Source of the DNA: UBA1952 sp965246785
Lineage (GTDB): Bacteria > Bacteroidota > Bacteroidia > Chitinophagales > Chitinophagaceae
DNA: 64,000 nucleotides
Assembly: GCA_965246785.1 (NCBI GenBank)
Contig: CBDFFM010000035.1
Span: forward strand, 52,598 to 116,597
Reading direction: 5' to 3'
Shown here: positions 26,100 to 34,399 of the stretch, piece after piece
Numbering within the stretch: position 1 is the first letter of the stretch
How the letters are laid out: each line of letters starts with the position of its first letter
The notes under the pieces: model-generated
Databases searched by the model: none
Told to the model about the DNA's origin: nothing
The model's input: only the letters and a program-made list of their open reading frames with translations
Program-made: the position numbers and the translations under genes

Positions 26100-26576
26100 A
26101 TGGCGCCTCCATCCATCATAGACAGCACAGGCAACCCGGACTTGCTGAAGCTGCCAAAAACAGCCTTCCTATGCAGCCGCCGCATACCCGCTGCGGCCGT
26201 GCTGCCCTGCTACGACTGGGCTATTGCGCAGCGCGAGGCCGGCCGCTGCGTTATCTCCGGTTTTCACAGTCAGTTGGAGCAGGATATGTTTCATTATCTG
26301 GTGAAAGGGGTGCAGCCCATTATCATCGCCTTAGCGCGAGGGATGCGTAAGAATCTTGAGCCGGCTTGGGAAGCGCCGCTTGAAGCAGGTAGGCTGCTTA
26401 TTATCTCGCCCTTTAGTAAAAGCGTGACGCGCATCAGCGTCGCAACCGCTCAGGTAAGGAACAGGTTGATGATAACTATGGCCGATGAAATAGCGGTTGG
26501 GTACGCAAAACCGGACGGTGAGCTATCTAAAGAATTGGCGCGGCACCATAGGCCTTTGATCCGTCTCGCGCAATAA
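26100..26576 (+). CDS. DprA/SLOG-like Rossmann-fold protein
   Basis: A 158-residue protein resembling the DprA-like family widespread in Bacteroidetes. The order is FLCSRRIPAAAVLPCYDWAI, AGRCVISGFHSQLEQDMFHYLVKG, QPIIIALARGM, GRLLIISPF, and TAQVRNRLMITMADEIAVGY. These match the SLOG nucleotide-binding core of DprA/Smf (the GxxS/GFHS position is near residue 52). DprA itself loads RecA on single-stranded DNA during transformation; these short relatives lack the extra domains, and their role is not known. It follows the PLD-SNF2 helicase in the same direction. Confidence 0.78.
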   Translation: MAPPSIIDSTGNPDLLKLPKTAFLCSRRIPAAAVLPCYDWAIAQREAGRCVISGFHSQLEQDMFHYLVKGVQPIIIALARGMRKNLEPAWEAPLEAGRLLIISPFSKSVTRISVATAQVRNRLMITMADEIAVGYAKPDGELSKELARHHRPLIRLAQ

Positions 26577-26801
26577 TGCCTATTCTTGTTTACAATCCTG
26601 CGCTCATACATCCTACAGTAACCCGCTAGCCCAGAATGCCCAAAAAACCTTCGCACCGCATTCGATAAACCTTCCACCTTCCATGCATCTGGGGGTGAAT
26701 GTTCACTCAGTGCTGCTGCACAGGAGCATCACATGAAGACAAGGCTGCCCGGAAAGGAATCAGGAATAGGCCTGGAAATGTTCCCGCACCACCCCGCCCA
26801 C

Positions 26802-27977
26802 CTATTTCAGAATATTTCCCTCCTTGGAAAACTGCCGCACACTCAGCGCCAGCGCCGCCGCAGCAAATGCCACCAACGAGAGGACAATCACCACATACTG
26901 CGAGGTATGAATCGTACCGGCTATGATTTCCTTCGTAGCCAGCGCAATGTTTAGAATCGGTATCCAGCAGGTCTGCCACGACAGCTTCATGCCCGGCATC
27001 AGCGCTATCATAGCCGGGATGATCACCATAAAGGTCATCGGCGTTACATAGCTCTGGGCTTCCTTAAAAGTGGACGCACGAATCGCGACGGCCGTCAGCA
27101 GGCCCGCGAAGAACAGGCTCAGGGGCAGCAGCATTGCAAAGAGCATAATGATAAAGCGCGCGCTCAGTATGTCGTTTACCGTGCGCAAAATCTCCGCAGG
27201 CACATCGCCGGCAAGGCGGATGGCGGCAAACATCCCGCCGATGGTCATCAGCGCCGCACACACCCCAATGATAGAGATCGTAATCATCTTACCGGCCAGT
27301 ATCTGCAGGCGCGGTGCCGGCACAGTAAGCAGCGTTTCAATGGTGCCCTTCTCCTTCTCGCCGGTGGTAAGGTCTATCGCCGGATACACGCAACCCAGAA
27401 AGCAGAACAGGATAAAGAAGTAAGGAATAAAGCCGCCAAGCAGCACCCCGATTTGCTCCTTAGTGCTTGCCATATCCACCTTATTCACCGCCACAGGCTC
27501 AAGCAGCTCCTGCGACAGGCCCAGCCGCCTGAAGCGGCCGCTCATCACCTCCGCCTTGTAGCGGTCTATGCGCTCCGTCAGGCGGCGCTCGGTGGCTTCG
27601 GCGGTGGACTTGTAGTAAAGCTGCACCTTACCCGCATGGAGGCTGTCAATGCTTGTGGCAAACTGCGGGTCAAAATCCATGGCGGCATCGTAAGCTTCCT
27701 GCGCTACCGAGTCCTTTGCCGCGGTGAGCGTGCCAGTTTTAATAAGGCGGATTTTGGGGTCTGCGAAGGCCGTTTCTAACTGCGGCGGCATATTGAATAC
27801 TGCCACTTTAAGCTCGCGTGCTTTCTCTTTATCAGAAAGCCGCTTCTGCAGCTTCGTAACGCCAAGGATGAGCAGGGGCACGGCTATGGCCGGTAGGATG
27901 ACAGCAGAAATCAGCGTCTTGCGGTCGCGCAGAGAGTCGGTTAGCTCCTTGCGGATGATGGTAAGGATAGTGTTCAT
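26802..27977 (-). CDS. ABC-2 type transporter permease (NatB-like)
   Basis: A 391-residue membrane protein. One span sits at residues 20-40 (KTLISAVILPAIAVPLLILGV), a periplasmic domain of about 130 residues follows, and five or so spans fill the C-terminal half (GGFIPYFFILFCFLGCVYPAIDLTTGEKEKGTIETLLTVP...). That layout and the TGEKEKGTIETLLTVP motif are characteristic of NatB/CcmB-like ABC-2 sodium-efflux-type permeases. It is 9 bases downstream of its ATPase gene, so they form one transporter. Substrate is unknown. Its stop is followed by 225 bases (26577-26801) with no gene seen. Confidence 0.9.
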   Translation of the reverse strand: MNTILTIIRKELTDSLRDRKTLISAVILPAIAVPLLILGVTKLQKRLSDKEKARELKVAVFNMPPQLETAFADPKIRLIKTGTLTAAKDSVAQEAYDAAMDFDPQFATSIDSLHAGKVQLYYKSTAEATERRLTERIDRYKAEVMSGRFRRLGLSQELLEPVAVNKVDMASTKEQIGVLLGGFIPYFFILFCFLGCVYPAIDLTTGEKEKGTIETLLTVPAPRLQILAGKMITISIIGVCAALMTIGGMFAAIRLAGDVPAEILRTVNDILSARFIIMLFAMLLPLSLFFAGLLTAVAIRASTFKEAQSYVTPMTFMVIIPAMIALMPGMKLSWQTCWIPILNIALATKEIIAGTIHTSQYVVIVLSLVAFAAAALALSVRQFSKEGNILK

Positions 27978-27986
27978 GCTGCGCGC

Positions 27987-28748
27987 TTAGTTGGCTTTTA
28001 CAATGCGGATAAATGCCTCAGTAAGCGATGTGCCTGCCGACTCTTCGCGGAACTGCTGCATACTGCCGGCATAGGCAATTTTGCCTTTATGCATAATGGC
28101 CAGCTCGTCGCAGAGCAGGTCCACCTCGCTCATGATATGGGAGGAGAAGATGACCGTCTTGCCTGTGGCCTTGCAGTCGCGGATGAGGTCTATGATAGAA
28201 GCAGCGGTGATAACGTCCAGCCCCGAAGTGGGCTCGTCAAAAATGACTACGTCGGGATTGTGAATCATGGTGCGGGCTATAGACACCTTCTGCTTCATAC
28301 CCGTAGAGAGCTGGCCGATGCGCTTTTTCAGGAAGTCGTTGATGCCAAGCCGGGCAAAGAGCTCATCCTTGCGCTTGCGGAAAACTTCCGGCTCAATGCC
28401 GTGCAGGTCGGCGAAGTATTTCACCGTCTCTAAGGGCGTGAGGCGGTCGTAAAGGTGGGTGGAGCCGGTGAGGAAACCGATGCGGCGACGCACTTCCTGC
28501 GACTGTCCTACCACATCATAACCCGCTACGCTGATCCTGCCCGAAGTGGGCTGCAGCAATGTGGCAATCATGCGCAGCGTGGTCGTCTTGCCCGCCCCGT
28601 TGGGGCCGAGCAGGGAGAACACGCTTCCGGGCCGGCACGTAAAGGATACGCTGCTGACGGCATTGACCGTGGCGTCTGCCGTCTGCAGTTCCCGCTGCTG
28701 CTTTTTAGAGAGGATGTACCGTTTGGATACGGATGTTACCTGTATCAT
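27987..28748 (-). CDS. ABC transporter ATP-binding protein (NatA-like)
   Basis: A 253-residue ATPase with Walker A GPNGAGKTT (about 50-58), signature LSTGMKQK, and Walker B VVIFDEPTSGLD. Residues 15-38 (KKQQRELQTADATVNAVSSVSF) form a longer than usual N-terminal loop. Together with the permease downstream it makes an ABC-2 exporter resembling the NatAB sodium pump. 217 bases upstream (28749-28965) hold no recognised gene, only the short inverted motif AATCAA/TTGATT around 28933. Confidence 0.93.
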   Translation of the reverse strand: MIQVTSVSKRYILSKKQQRELQTADATVNAVSSVSFTCRPGSVFSLLGPNGAGKTTTLRMIATLLQPTSGRISVAGYDVVGQSQEVRRRIGFLTGSTHLYDRLTPLETVKYFADLHGIEPEVFRKRKDELFARLGINDFLKKRIGQLSTGMKQKVSIARTMIHNPDVVIFDEPTSGLDVITAASIIDLIRDCKATGKTVIFSSHIMSEVDLLCDELAIMHKGKIAYAGSMQQFREESAGTSLTEAFIRIVKAN

Positions 28749-28965
28749 AGCGAATGGTGTGTGATGGCGTTAGCCGTACCAAATATCCAACGGCCCGGCT
28801 GGATAAGAAGCAGAAATATGATTTGGAAGGCGGCTCGTAATTTCTACGATGCTTTTTCGGATGGGATAGCGCTTATAGCATTTAAAGGTTTTGGCAGTCG
28901 GCTGCACAAACTTCACTGGATGGAGGCGCTATAATCAAGTATTGTATTGATTCATAAACGATGCT

Positions 28966-29655
28966 CTATTCCCATCCAACTACCGCCATCCCACTATGCC
29001 TGCCATGATAAGCCTCCTCATCCCCCTCATAGCCCGTCACCCTTAGCAGCAGTAGCCAAGGCATCCCATCCTCCGTAGGCAGCGGCAGCCGCAGCATACA
29101 TTCCTTTGCCTCCTTCCCCACCGGGTAAAGCTTGCTCTTCGCAGCCGTAACCGTCAGCTCACCATCACCTACCGGGTTGCCCGCCACCAGCACCAGCGTA
29201 AAGCCATAAACCGTCACCAGGTTACTCTTCACAATCTTCACCGCCCCGCCATGCGGTATCGGGATGCGCAGCGTCACATAATCCTCCGTCCGCTCCACCC
29301 TCGGCAGCACCTTCAGCAGCGCCCCAAACGGATAGCCCGGCTGAAAGTCAAAATCCCGCAGCAGGCTATAGTCCGGCCAGCGCCCTTCCTTTAGCCCCTG
29401 CCTGATAAGGGCCGAGAGCCGCACCGTCACCCGCCCGCTGTTCAATCCTGCTAAGTAGGGCGCCAGCGCCCGCCGCAGCTTAGCCGCTGCCGGGCTGCTC
29501 TGCTTCGTCAGCGCTGCATGTGCCGCAATGTTCTGGTTCGGCGCTACATACCTGCCCGCCTTGCCCGGCTTACGGCGATAATAGATGCCGTCCTTGCTTC
29601 GTATCAGGCTCCAGTGCTCCGGGTCAGGCGGCGGGTGCTTCGGGTCATACCGCAT
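28966..29655 (-). CDS. Conserved hypothetical protein
   Basis: A 229-residue soluble protein of a type I associate with Chitinophagaceae-like genomes, often in several copies. The N-terminus reads WSLIRSKDGIYYRRKPGKAG; then LTKQSSPAAAKLRRALAPYLAGLNSGRVTVRLSALIRQGL, DFDFQPGYPFGALLKVLP, and a final KECMLRLPLPTEDG. No catalytic motif or signal peptide is visible. Function unknown. It lies alone between the ABC exporter and the aldo-keto reductase, with repeats on its upstream side. Confidence 0.7.
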   Translation of the reverse strand: MRYDPKHPPPDPEHWSLIRSKDGIYYRRKPGKAGRYVAPNQNIAAHAALTKQSSPAAAKLRRALAPYLAGLNSGRVTVRLSALIRQGLKEGRWPDYSLLRDFDFQPGYPFGALLKVLPRVERTEDYVTLRIPIPHGGAVKIVKSNLVTVYGFTLVLVAGNPVGDGELTVTAAKSKLYPVGKEAKECMLRLPLPTEDGMPWLLLLRVTGYEGDEEAYHGRHSGMAVVGWE

Positions 29656-29696
29656 AGATGGTCAGCGTGCTATTGTTTTGCTTATAAAGCTTTCAG

Positions 29697-29760
29697 CCGG
29701 GTACCGAGTCCCGTAGGGACGACCCCAATATAATAGCCAGGGATTTCAATCCCTGGAAAG
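29697..29760. repeat. Family B palindrome, best-preserved copy
   Basis: Has the order GGGTACCGAGTCCCGTAGGG, then ACGACCCCAATATAATAG, then the 20-base palindrome CCAGGGATTTCAATCCCTGG (29737-29756; 9-base arms). This copy lies in an intergenic gap, in contrast to the two copies that overlap gene ends. Confidence 0.8.
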
Positions 29761-29766
29761 CATCCG

Positions 29767-29833
29767 GTGAAGTCCCCGTGAAGTTACCATGAAGTTCCCG
29801 TGAACTTGCCGTGATATGCTCCCGTAAGTACCC
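29767..29833. repeat. Degenerate short tandem repeat upstream of aldo-keto reductase
   Basis: Five to six loosely conserved 11-13-base units of the type CCCGTGAAGTT (GTGAAGTCCCC, GTGAAGTTACCA, TGAAGTTCCC, GTGAACTTGCC, GTGATATGCTCCC, GTAAGTACCCC). It ends 24 bases before the aldo-keto reductase start. Confidence 0.55.
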
Positions 29834-29856
29834 CATTAATACCCTACCTTAATCCC

Positions 29857-30693
29857 ATGCAATCCACCTACCAACTCCGCAACTATACAATAGTAAACCG
29901 CGTAGGCTTCGGCGCCATGCGCATCACAGGCCCCGGCGTCTGGGGCCCGCCACAAGACCATAACGAAGCCATCAAAGTCCTGCAACGCGCAATAGCCCTC
30001 GGCGTCAACTTCATAGATACCGCCGATTCCTACGGCCCAAACGTAGGCGAGGACTTGATTGCCGAAGCGCTCTATCCGTACCCGAAAGAGTTAGTCATCG
30101 CCACCAAAGGCGGTTTCATGCGCAGCGATCCGAATAAATGGACAATGAACGGCCAGCCGGATTATCTGAAAGGCGCATTGGAAGGTTCCCTTAAAAGATT
30201 AAAGCAAGACAGTATCCAGCTCTACCAGCTCCACCGCATAGACCCATCCGTAAAGCGCGAAGACACGTTTAAGATGCTCCAACGCGCACAGGAAGACGGC
30301 CTTATTCAGCATATCGGCCTTTCCGAAGTAAGTGTAGAAGAAATCAAGGCCGCAAGTGAGTTCTTCCAAGTCGTCTCCGTTCAGAACAAATACTCCTTTG
30401 ACTTCCGAAAATGGGAAGCGGAGCTACAGTATTGCAAGGAGGCCGGCATTGCCTTCATCCCCTGGAACCCGCTCAACGCCAACAACGCGCAGACGATGGC
30501 CAAAGTGGAAAGCATAGCACAGAAGCACGGCGCTACACCGCACCAGATCGCGCTCGCCTGGCTCCTGCAGCACGCCGAAAATATCCTCCTCATTCCCGGC
30601 ACCTCTAAAGTGGCGCACCTGGAAAGCAACATGCAGGCGGCAGACATTTCGCTTGATGGCGAAGACATCGCGGCGCTCGACGCGCTTGGGTAA
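29857..30693 (+). CDS. Aldo/keto reductase
   Basis: A 278-residue TIM-barrel NADPH-dependent reductase. The catalytic tetrad is intact: Asp54 and Tyr59 in FIDTADSYG, Lys84 in IATKGG and His126 in YQLHRID. The C-terminal NADP-binding part reads IPGTSKVAHLESN. It resembles the small AKR group of YghZ/IolS-like or oxidoreductase YdbC-type enzymes. Physiological substrate unknown. It starts 24 bases after a tandem repeat and is followed 105 bases later by the M19 dipeptidase gene. Confidence 0.93.
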   Translation: MQSTYQLRNYTIVNRVGFGAMRITGPGVWGPPQDHNEAIKVLQRAIALGVNFIDTADSYGPNVGEDLIAEALYPYPKELVIATKGGFMRSDPNKWTMNGQPDYLKGALEGSLKRLKQDSIQLYQLHRIDPSVKREDTFKMLQRAQEDGLIQHIGLSEVSVEEIKAASEFFQVVSVQNKYSFDFRKWEAELQYCKEAGIAFIPWNPLNANNAQTMAKVESIAQKHGATPHQIALAWLLQHAENILLIPGTSKVAHLESNMQAADISLDGEDIAALDALG

Positions 30694-30798
30694 GTTGCTG
30701 GCGTTGCGTCCCTTGCGAATCCGTTGCGCCGGGTTCCCCCGAGCGGAGCCGAAGGGTTGCGTGAAATAATATACTTTTCGCGCCTCAAAACGCGCCCG

Positions 30799-32493
30799 AT
30801 GCCTCTCTTCGCCGACCTTCACTGCCACCCCACCTTCAAACCGTACGGACAAAGCTTCACTCCTGGCAATGCCCGCCCCGACCCGCAGCTTACGGACATC
30901 GTCAGCCTATGGCACGAGGGCGTGCCCAACAACACAGACACCCGCCTCTCCGAGACCTTTGGCGTGGCTATGTACACCCAAAGCCACCTGGCCGCTGCGG
31001 CCCTCGGTGGCGCACAGGTGCTGTGTCTTTCCGTGGGCGCGCTGGAGGTAGAGTTCATCACCATCAGCCAGCCCTTGCCCAAGACGGTTACCGAGGTCAT
31101 CAGCCATGTAAGCGGGCTGGACTTGCAGGATTTCTTCCTTAACCTCGTCACCCGCTTTGGCAAAGCCCGCCTAGACAGCGTGCGCAAATCCGGCGCCTAC
31201 TGGCCTGATGTAATGGCGGAAGTGGCTTTCGTACGCGCGCAGGAAGGCAAGGTCTTTAAGCTCTCCGATGGACGGCACTATACCTTCCGCATTGCGCAAA
31301 ACGGGGCTGCCGTGGCAGATACACTCGCCCGCAATACGGCGGCAGGCGCGGGCCAGAGCTCAACACTGCCCATTACCATTTCCATTGTCCTTACCATGGA
31401 GGGCCTGCACAATCTGGATGCCGGACACGGAGCAAGCGAGGCCACCGTGATGGGCCACGTGCAGGCGCTGAAAAGCGGGGCCAATCCTTTCGCCTTCGTC
31501 ACCTTCTGCCATCATTTCTGGAACGGCCTCTGCGGGCAATCGCGCTCACTGGCCGGGATGATGGCCGGCATCTTTAATCAGAAGAAGGGCGAAGGGGAAG
31601 GCTTCACTGATTTAGGATTGAAAGTGCTGATGTCCCTGCTGGATAATTCAAAGCCCGGCAGCCGTCGCATCCTTATAGACATGAAGCATATGAGCTACAA
31701 GGCGCGTACGCAATACTTCAACCTGCTGGCCGGCTCCGGCATTGACGGCCTTACGCAGGATGCCGCATTGCGCGGCGCGCTTAAATCGTTCTTCAGGTTT
31801 ACGGCTGATAAAGTACCGCCGCCCATTGCCAGCCACGTTGCAGTAAGCGGCTATGTAGATGAGACCGGTATAAGAAGTTACCACGGCAATTATCCCGCGC
31901 AAACGCCAACAGGAGTCGTCAATCCTTTTGAGGCACCCGACATGCGCGATGACCCGGCAATCAATTTCTACGATGCCGACCTGCTCAACTTCGCCCGCTA
32001 CAAGGGTCTCCTCGGCATTCAGTTGGATGCCCACCGCATAGCTGGGCCCGCAGGTCTGGAAGTGTCTAAGGCCCGCAAAGACCCGCAGGCATGGCTGGTC
32101 TGGAATCAAGTATTACATATGGTTGAGCTGTGGGACAGGTACGGCTATGAGGAGGCATGGAACCGCATCTGCCTCGGCTCCGATTTTGACGGTATCATCT
32201 CCCCGCTTCAAGGCCTGCGCCGTGCCTCTGATTATCCCGCGCTGCGCGAAGGATTGCTATACTACGCCCGTCTCTATTTCATGAGCGCAGCCGACTTTTC
32301 TAAAGAAAAACCCGGCATGGAAACCCGCGGCATCATTGCCAATCGCTGGCAGCTTTCGGGATTCAATTCCGGCAAGCGCCTGAATCCTGCCGGGCCGAAC
32401 GCGCCGGAACAAACCGGCCTGAGCGCGGAGCAAATCGTGGACAAAATCTGCTCCGGCAACGCGATTGCTTTTCTAAAGAAGCATTTCGTGTAG
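30799..32493 (+). CDS. M19 family (renal dipeptidase-like) metallohydrolase
   Basis: A 564-residue enzyme of the membrane dipeptidase/amidohydrolase superfamily. The metal-binding DLHCHP is at residues 6-11 of the chosen ATG (30799); the carboxylated or bridging Glu is probably in LTMEGLHNLD. ILIDMKHMSYKAR, GIQLDAHRI and ICLGSDFDGI follow in family order. It is longer than typical M19 proteins (about 400), with an insert between the first two motifs. There is no signal peptide. Likely substrates are dipeptides or related amides. Confidence 0.85.
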   Translation: MPLFADLHCHPTFKPYGQSFTPGNARPDPQLTDIVSLWHEGVPNNTDTRLSETFGVAMYTQSHLAAAALGGAQVLCLSVGALEVEFITISQPLPKTVTEVISHVSGLDLQDFFLNLVTRFGKARLDSVRKSGAYWPDVMAEVAFVRAQEGKVFKLSDGRHYTFRIAQNGAAVADTLARNTAAGAGQSSTLPITISIVLTMEGLHNLDAGHGASEATVMGHVQALKSGANPFAFVTFCHHFWNGLCGQSRSLAGMMAGIFNQKKGEGEGFTDLGLKVLMSLLDNSKPGSRRILIDMKHMSYKARTQYFNLLAGSGIDGLTQDAALRGALKSFFRFTADKVPPPIASHVAVSGYVDETGIRSYHGNYPAQTPTGVVNPFEAPDMRDDPAINFYDADLLNFARYKGLLGIQLDAHRIAGPAGLEVSKARKDPQAWLVWNQVLHMVELWDRYGYEEAWNRICLGSDFDGIISPLQGLRRASDYPALREGLLYYARLYFMSAADFSKEKPGMETRGIIANRWQLSGFNSGKRLNPAGPNAPEQTGLSAEQIVDKICSGNAIAFLKKHFV

Positions 32494-32556
32494 CTGTGCG
32501 ATGAATCGTTCACCACTAAGACGCTAATGGCCTATCCGGAAAGTAGTCCACAACAA

Positions 32557-32740
32557 CTTTTGTCATCCCGGAACGGGAACTTTGATATTGTCTTAGGTCG
32601 AAATGTTCACGGCGACTTTTTCATCCTGAACTTGTTTCAGGATGAAAAAGGTTGGGCGAGCACGCTCAAACTGAGACATTACCGGAACTTTTGATGTTGC
32701 GTACATGATGTTTAAGGTTCCCGTTCCGGGATGACAAAAG
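32557..32740. repeat. Nested family A palindrome with 24-bp perfect outer arms
   Basis: CTTTTGTCATCCCGGAACGG with GAAC (32557-32580) pairs perfectly with 32717-32740. Inside are a hairpin CTTTTTCATCCTGAA/TTCAGGATGAAAAAG (32616-32650) and the A-family leader in reverse (GGTTGGGCGAGC, CAAACTGAGACATTACCGG). It is flanked by fragments of another common repeat, CACCACTAAGACGCTAATGG (32513-32530) and TATTCTTAGTGCCTTGGCG (about 32793-32811). The gap 32494-32832 contains no gene. Confidence 0.8.
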
Positions 32741-32832
32741 ATTGGGAAACAGCCTGTTAATCTATTTTGGATAGTCTTGTTGTGTCTCTTTTGTATTCTT
32801 AGTGCCTTGGCGTTTAAGGCAGCACCTGTGCG

Positions 32833-33513
32833 TTATAGATGCTTCATCGCCTCCCGCCGCGAAAGCCCCGATAGCGGATACGCCGCCACAAAATCCCGTA
32901 CCCAGTCCGCATCCGTCCGCGCGTATTGCCGCAAGGCCCAGCCGATGGCTTTCCGGTGAAAGAATTCTTTGCTGGCAATGTGCGGGAAGATGGTTTCCGT
33001 TAATAAGGCCGTGTCTGTGTCCTTCCCGTAGTTGAGCTGGTGCAGGATGGCGCTGCGCTCTAACCAGAGATTTCCGGAAGGGATGAAACGCTTCACCGCC
33101 TTCAAGCCTTCCTTCGGGAAGCGCCGCACCCATTAGCCGAGGCAGCGCGTAGCAAGAAAATCCACTGTATCCCACCAGGATTTTGTGATAATAAGCTCCT
33201 CAATCAGCGCGCCGGTGTCTGCTGTCCAGTCCTTCCGGCGGTGATAAAGCCAATCCATGGCAAGGTAATGCAGCTCGCGCTCCGGTTCAGTGTAAAGGAG
33301 GCGGATGGTCGGACTTACTTCTTCAAAAGAGAAAGTCTTCATCAGCGCAAAGATTTCCCACTCCGCCGCCTTCCGTTCAGGACTTTTAATGCCGAAGAAT
33401 GGCGCGATGTCTTTCATATACGCCTGCATCGGCGCGGCATTGGCAGGCACGGCAGCTTCGCTGAAAGCGGCGCGGATGTCTTGCAGGAGCGCGCTTGAAG
33501 TAGGATGCTTCAT
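32833..33513 (-). pseudogene. AlkD-type DNA alkylation repair protein, broken by in-frame TAA
   Basis: Reading from ATG 33513, 126 residues (MKHPTSSALL... to WWDTVDFLATRCLG) end at a TAA at 33135-33133. The same frame continues at once with WVRRFPKEGLKAVKRFIPSGNLWLERSAILHQLNYGKDTDTALL, then EFFHRKAIGWALRQYARTDADWVRDFV and a stop at 32833. The joined 226 residues match the size and HEAT-like order of the AlkC/AlkD glycosylase family (WWDTVD, NLWLERSAI, KEFF.RKAIGWALR). One base change explains the break. A sequencing error is possible. Confidence 0.85.
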
Positions 33514-33564
33514 GGCTCAAAGATGCACGCCCCGTTTGTGCTGAAATGGGCAAATTTGCTATTG

Positions 33565-34219
33565 ATGCAGCCAACCGTCATTTACATCTACGATGCCCTC
33601 TGCGGCTGGTGCTACGGTTTTTCGCCCGTTATGCAGCAATTGGAAGTTGCCTACAAAGAGCGTGTGGCTTTCAATGTTCTTTCCGGCGGGATGGTGCCGG
33701 CAGAACATGCGCAGCCGATTGCCGCAAAAGCGGGCTACATCGCGCAGGCCTACAAGACGGTTGAGGAATATACCGGCGTAAAATTCGGCGATGCTTACCT
33801 GCATCACATTTTGCATCCTGAAGAAAGCCCGTGGGTAGAAGAATCGCTCACGCCCGCCACAGCGCTGTGCCTGCTTAAAGCCGGCGACGGGCGCGGGGCC
33901 GTTTCCTTCGCAAGCGCTATCCAGAAACTGCACATGGTGGATGGCAAAGACCTTTCCGACGGCGAGAGCTACCGGCCATTGGCAGCAAGCCTGAATCTGG
34001 ATGGCAATGATTTCATCCGCCGCCTCGGCGAGGAGGAATGGCAGGAGGAAGCGCGCTATGAGGCGGCGCTGGTGAAGCAACTGGGCATCACGGGCTTCCC
34101 GGCGGTGGTCTTACAGACGGCGGGCTGATAAGTTTTACCTCATAGCCCGCGGCTACACGCCGTATGAGGATTTGAGCGCGCGGCTGGAGGCTGTACTGCG
34201 GGATGCTGCTCACGTATAG
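33565..34219 (+). pseudogene. DsbA/FrnE-like thioredoxin-fold protein, frameshifted near the C-terminus
   Basis: From ATG 33565 the protein starts MQPTVIYIYDALCGWCYGF, with a CGWC active site (Cys13, Cys16), a DsbA-like oxidoreductase or FrnE relative. The frame runs to QLGITGFPAVVLQTAG and then meets TGA at 34126-34128. Shifting by one base gives DKFYLIARGYTPYEDLSARLEAVLRDAAHV and a TAG ending at 34219, which is the family's expected tail. A single inserted T at about 34126 explains it. It faces the broken AlkD-like gene. The 180 bases after it hold only GTTACATTTTTGTAAC (34262-34277). Confidence 0.82.
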
Positions 34220-34399
34220 GTGGCCGCCGGTTTGTATCCATGCTATTTTCAGGAATAATCGCCGTTACATTTTTGTAACGCTGCTAATTGTTTGCCAATG
34301 TATTCAATGCGCTTGGCAGAAACAATTCTGTATTGAATATTATGATTTGCAAATGTGAGCGATTACTTTTCGCGCTTCACCAAACCAAATCCATGTCCT

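Noticed and set aside
34110..34135. Programmed frameshifting in the DsbA-like gene
   Set aside because: No slippery heptamer or downstream structure is seen; a mutation or sequencing error is simpler.
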